A stretch of DNA of 64,000 nucleotides, taken from Flavobacteriaceae bacterium. Lineage in GTDB: Bacteria > Bacteroidota > Bacteroidia > Flavobacteriales > Flavobacteriaceae. A program made the translations under genes and the position numbers. This document shows, one piece after another, positions 62,201-64,000 of the stretch. Position 1 is the first letter of the stretch; every line of letters begins with the position of its first letter. The notes beneath the pieces are model-generated. The model did not search any database and was not told the DNA's origin. It saw nothing but the letters and a program-made list of their open reading frames with translations. The stretch covers positions 184,086 to 248,085 of the forward strand of contig CANKLE010000002.1 of NCBI GenBank assembly GCA_947483075.1, read 5' to 3'.

Positions 62201-64000
62201 TAACGCCAAGCTCTGCTCCGAATACATTTGGACAATCCGTTTGTATCAATTCACCTATTGCCACAGTTACCTATACATTGGGTGGAGGAGCAACAGGAGC
62301 AAATGTAACGGGCCTTCCTGCTGGTGTTACAGCTTCGGTAACCGGAACAACTTTAACCATTTCGGGAACGCCAACTACAACTACCGGATCTCCATTTGCC
62401 TACAGTATTAGTACTACTGGTAACAGTTGTACTGTAGCTTTGGGTGGTGATTCGATTATTGTAGAACCTATTCATACAATTGCATTGACTTCAGTTGCCT
62501 CAACCGAAACCCAAACCTTGTGTGTAAACACCGCAATAAATTCAATTAGCTATACGTTGGGTGGTGGCGCAACCGGCGCGAATGTTACAGGCCTTCCGGC
62601 AGGGGTAACCGCCGCAGTTGCTGGAACTACCTTGACGATTTCAGGAACACCAACCACTACCACAGGATCTCCCTTTACGTACAACATCACCACCACAGGA
62701 AATACCTGTACAGTGGCTACAGATTCGGGTAGCATCACCGTAAATCCGATTCATTCGATAGCCTTAACCTCGGCTGTTGGAACCGAAAACCAAGTGCTTT
62801 GTGTCAATACAGCGATTGCCCCAATTACCTATACTTTAGGTGGAGGATCAACCGGAGCCAACGTAACGGGCTTACCAACAGGAATCACAGCAGTAGTAAC
62901 AGGAACTACCTTGACAATCTCAGGAACGCCAACGGTATTAGTAGGATCACCATTTACCTATACCATTGCTACTACTGGAAACAGTTGTGCGTTGGCTTCA
63001 GCATCAGGAAGCTTCACGGTAAATCCGGTTCATACGATTGCATTGACTTCAGCAGCCTCAACCGAGGCCCAAACACTTTGTGTAAACACAGCGATCACTC
63101 CCATCACCTATACGTTGGGTGGCGGCGCAACCGGCGCGAATGTTACAGGCCTTCCGGCAGGGGTAACCGCCGTAGTTGCTGGAACTACCTTGACCATTTC
63201 AGGAACACCAACCACTACCACAGGATCTCCCTTTACGTACAACATCACCACCACAGGAAATACCTGTACAGTGGCTACAGATTCGGGTAGCATCACCGTA
63301 AATCCAATTCATTCGATAGCCTTAACCTCGGCTGTTGGAACCGAAAACCAAGTGCTTTGTGTCAATACAGCGATTGCCCCAATTACCTATACTTTAGGCG
63401 GAGGAGCAACCGGAGCCAACGTAACGGGCTTACCAACAGGAATCACAGCAGTGGTAACAGGAACTACCTTGACCATTTCAGGTTCACCATCAATACTAAC
63501 AGGTTCCCCGTTTACTTATAACATTAGCACAACTGGAAATACATGTACAGTAGCCACAGGAACTGGAAGCTTCACGGTAAATCCGGTTCATACAATTGCA
63601 TTGACTTCAGTTGCCTCAACCGAGGCCCAAACACTTTGTGTCAATACAGCGATTGCCCCAATTACCTATACTTTAGGTGGAGGAGCAACCGGAGCCAACG
63701 TAACGGGCTTACCAACAGGAATTACAGCAGCGGTAACAGGAACTACCTTGACGATTTCAGGAACACCAACCACTACCACAGGATCTCCCTTCACGTACAA
63801 CATCACCACCACAGGAAATACGTGTACAGTGGCTACAGATTCGGGTAGCATCACCGTAAATCCGATTCATTCGATAGCCTTAACCTCGGCTGTTGGAACC
63901 GAAAACCAAGTGCTTTGTGTCAATACAGCGATTGCCCCAATTACCTATACTTTAGGCGGAGGAGCAACCGGAGCCAACGTAACGGGCTTACCAACAGGAA
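59227..64000 (+). CDS. Giant secreted adhesin with Ig-like tandem repeats (partial, C-terminus beyond the right edge)
   Basis: I translated the plus strand from the ATG at 59227; the frame stays open for 1591 codons to base 64000. It starts with a signal peptide (KYIVSLYLFFVCLHGFSQ), followed by a variable N-terminal module (LPFTFCFYGQSYNKLLVGTNGVITF; NAIFGVYQDTD; IIIHETTNIIDVLVSK) typical of flavobacterial surface proteins. Then come beta-rich modules and, from about residue 713, a series of 91-93-residue Ig-like repeats each carrying CVNTAI-PITYTLGGGATGANVTGLPAGVT, SGTP, SPFTY and GN-C motifs. Two cysteines per repeat may form a disulfide. It resembles SprB-like or type IX-secreted adhesins; the expected C-terminal sorting domain lies outside the window. 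A possible promoter is TTG-N23-TATTTTTC upstream. Confidence 0.88.
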   Translation, partial: MRKKYIVSLYLFFVCLHGFSQEAPLVQVTIPTPNPVCNPGDCTTLTANYNIIQQSNDYTVTSVVYNPHFPFTGGTVIQNTSDDSWTQIVNLPFTFCFYGQSYNKLLVGTNGVITFNTSGANYTPGGGCRWSYSATIPNTDANFIRNAIFGVYQDTDISVGAISDDTTPNNIQNVNYYVLDTGPNAAPNRVFVANFNELPQFSCHATAGLQTSQIIIHETTNIIDVLVSKRTPCLSWNSGSGLIGIQNAAGTLTRVPPGRNTGTWSATNEAWRFTPSGAVTVPSTVQWFQADGTTPAAALNVNPITVCPTGPQTYIAQVTYTICNGQPATVQQSYTVDVTHLPVNDPHDMVVCSSMPLPCVDIDQTAFMQSGVVNPSWYDITFYDDLTAAQNADGPPHLLLGTNLSNYCLTSNPQTFYARIEDLAVTGCVQIRPFTISVSSTPSGTFTYDSSPYCNNISTPQSNNPVGLSPGGVFSAVPNGTTPATNVLTIDPLTGAITPSSSGIGTYTVNYNLAASASCPAYATSTSVEIIACSCSVTASSVSETACMGFPINTMTFTVGGGGDTGSVTTGTLPSGISANFAAGELTISGTSMAAGTYPFTVSITSGTDVCTKNAQIIINGNPTQVLSSAAGTDNQSVCPSVAITPISYTISGGGTGAFDASLPAGITGTYNAGVYTITGSGTGPGTYNYTVTTTGGCAPITNNGTIIILDNHAIALASVAATETQTVCVNTAITPITYTLNGGATGATVTGLPAGVTSSVSGNTLTISGTPTTTTGSPFTYAISTTGNACAVATDGGTITVNPAHTLTLSSLAATETQSVCVNNAIAPITYTLSGGATNATVTGLPAGVTSAVSGTTLTISGTPTITTGSPFTYAISTTGNTCALATDGGTITVTTDHTIVLSSAVATETQSVCINTAITPITYTLGSGATGATVTGLPAGVNSSVSGSTLTISGSPSVTGPFTYAISTTGNACAVATDGGTITISNGHTLTPSSAPNTFGQSVCINSPIATVTYTLGGGATGANVTGLPAGVTASVTGTTLTISGTPTTTTGSPFAYSISTTGNSCTVALGGDSIIVEPIHTIALTSVASTETQTLCVNTAINSISYTLGGGATGANVTGLPAGVTAAVAGTTLTISGTPTTTTGSPFTYNITTTGNTCTVATDSGSITVNPIHSIALTSAVGTENQVLCVNTAIAPITYTLGGGSTGANVTGLPTGITAVVTGTTLTISGTPTVLVGSPFTYTIATTGNSCALASASGSFTVNPVHTIALTSAASTEAQTLCVNTAITPITYTLGGGATGANVTGLPAGVTAVVAGTTLTISGTPTTTTGSPFTYNITTTGNTCTVATDSGSITVNPIHSIALTSAVGTENQVLCVNTAIAPITYTLGGGATGANVTGLPTGITAVVTGTTLTISGSPSILTGSPFTYNISTTGNTCTVATGTGSFTVNPVHTIALTSVASTEAQTLCVNTAIAPITYTLGGGATGANVTGLPTGITAAVTGTTLTISGTPTTTTGSPFTYNITTTGNTCTVATDSGSITVNPIHSIALTSAVGTENQVLCVNTAIAPITYTLGGGATGANVTGLPTG
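61363..64000 (+). repeat. 279-bp tandem repeats with a 558-bp higher-order period
   Basis: The codon CAT of the conserved HT/HS position recurs at 61363, 61642, 61921, 62194 (this unit is 6 bp short), 62473, 62752, 63031, 63310, 63589 and 63868. Alternating units resemble each other more than their neighbours: those at 62752, 63310 and 63868 share their first ~190 bases almost exactly, as do the end of unit 62473 and that of 63031. Each full unit is 93 codons; the frame is conserved. Confidence 0.93.

Noticed and set aside
62799..63290. 163-codon plus-strand frame in the adhesin region
   Set aside because: It is in a different frame from the continuous 1591-codon adhesin frame and has an implausible Asn/His/Tyr-rich composition.
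62550..63854. Several repeated ~62-codon minus-strand frames inside the adhesin
   Set aside because: They recur only because the DNA repeats; the plus frame is continuous with conserved motifs.

Overview
The window looks like chromosomal DNA of a member of the Flavobacteriaceae, most probably Flavobacterium or a close relative. The evidence is the gene content: a SecD-SecF fusion, single-chain PurL, MnmD, BshB1 (bacillithiol), OmpA-free TonB-type barrels, LETM1-related protein and a giant Ig-like repeat adhesin. Many start sites are also preceded by the Bacteroidota-type -7 box TAnnTTTG, and classical Shine-Dalgarno sites are scarce. No plasmid, phage, insertion sequence, CRISPR array or rRNA operon was seen. 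The one RNA gene found is tRNA-His(GTG).

Layout. 1-753: the 5' part of ilvE, running off the left edge. 754-2850: an AT-rich accessory patch with dispersed intergenic repeats, a FISUMP lipoprotein and an orphan HEPN-like protein. 2855-4841: two small lipoproteins (one DUF4920, one with a single C-terminal heme-c motif), mnmD and a small conserved ORF. 4865-9256: oxyR, divergent from a small exported protein, then a SulP anion transporter with two different beta-carbonic anhydrases, a probable bicarbonate/CO2 module. 9253-10986: LETM1-related protein and Cu/Zn superoxide dismutase. 11049-18999: a fatty-acid degradation cluster on the minus strand (acyl-CoA ligase, MarR regulator, HAD/enoyl-CoA hydratase fusion, thiolase, acyl-CoA dehydrogenase). 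A perfect 18-bp palindrome sits in the marR promoter. 19140-23886: LTA-synthase-like phosphoglycerol transferase, a Cys-based phosphatase and a TonB-type barrel. 24022-29426: purL and a beta-helix lipoprotein with a C9 tract against its promoter.

29895-32226: a menaquinone-type pair (hotdog thioesterase, isochorismate synthase), bshB1 and tRNA-His. 32695-36119: M28 peptidase, DUF1801 protein and a POTRA/barrel outer-membrane protein. 36120-42949: a cell-surface glycan locus with five glycosyltransferases, an FdtA-like sugar ketoisomerase and a GT-C-like membrane protein, arranged as divergent pairs with very compact promoters. 42951-48596: ftsE, a 1004-aa TPR protein and its outer-membrane partner. 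48638-55437: GreA-like small protein, gyrB, mdh and secDF. 55667-59076: a folE-cysS-yidD-lgt operon on the minus strand. 59227-64000: the first 1591 codons of a giant secreted adhesin with 279-bp tandem repeats, running off the right edge.

Most genes are ordinary core metabolism. The most unusual signals are regulatory or structural: the marR operator palindrome, facing overlapping -7 boxes in the glycan locus, candidate leaderless mRNAs, the C9 tract at a surface-lipoprotein promoter, the 558-bp higher-order repeat in the adhesin, and a modular family of intergenic repeats. No clearly new multi-gene system was found.
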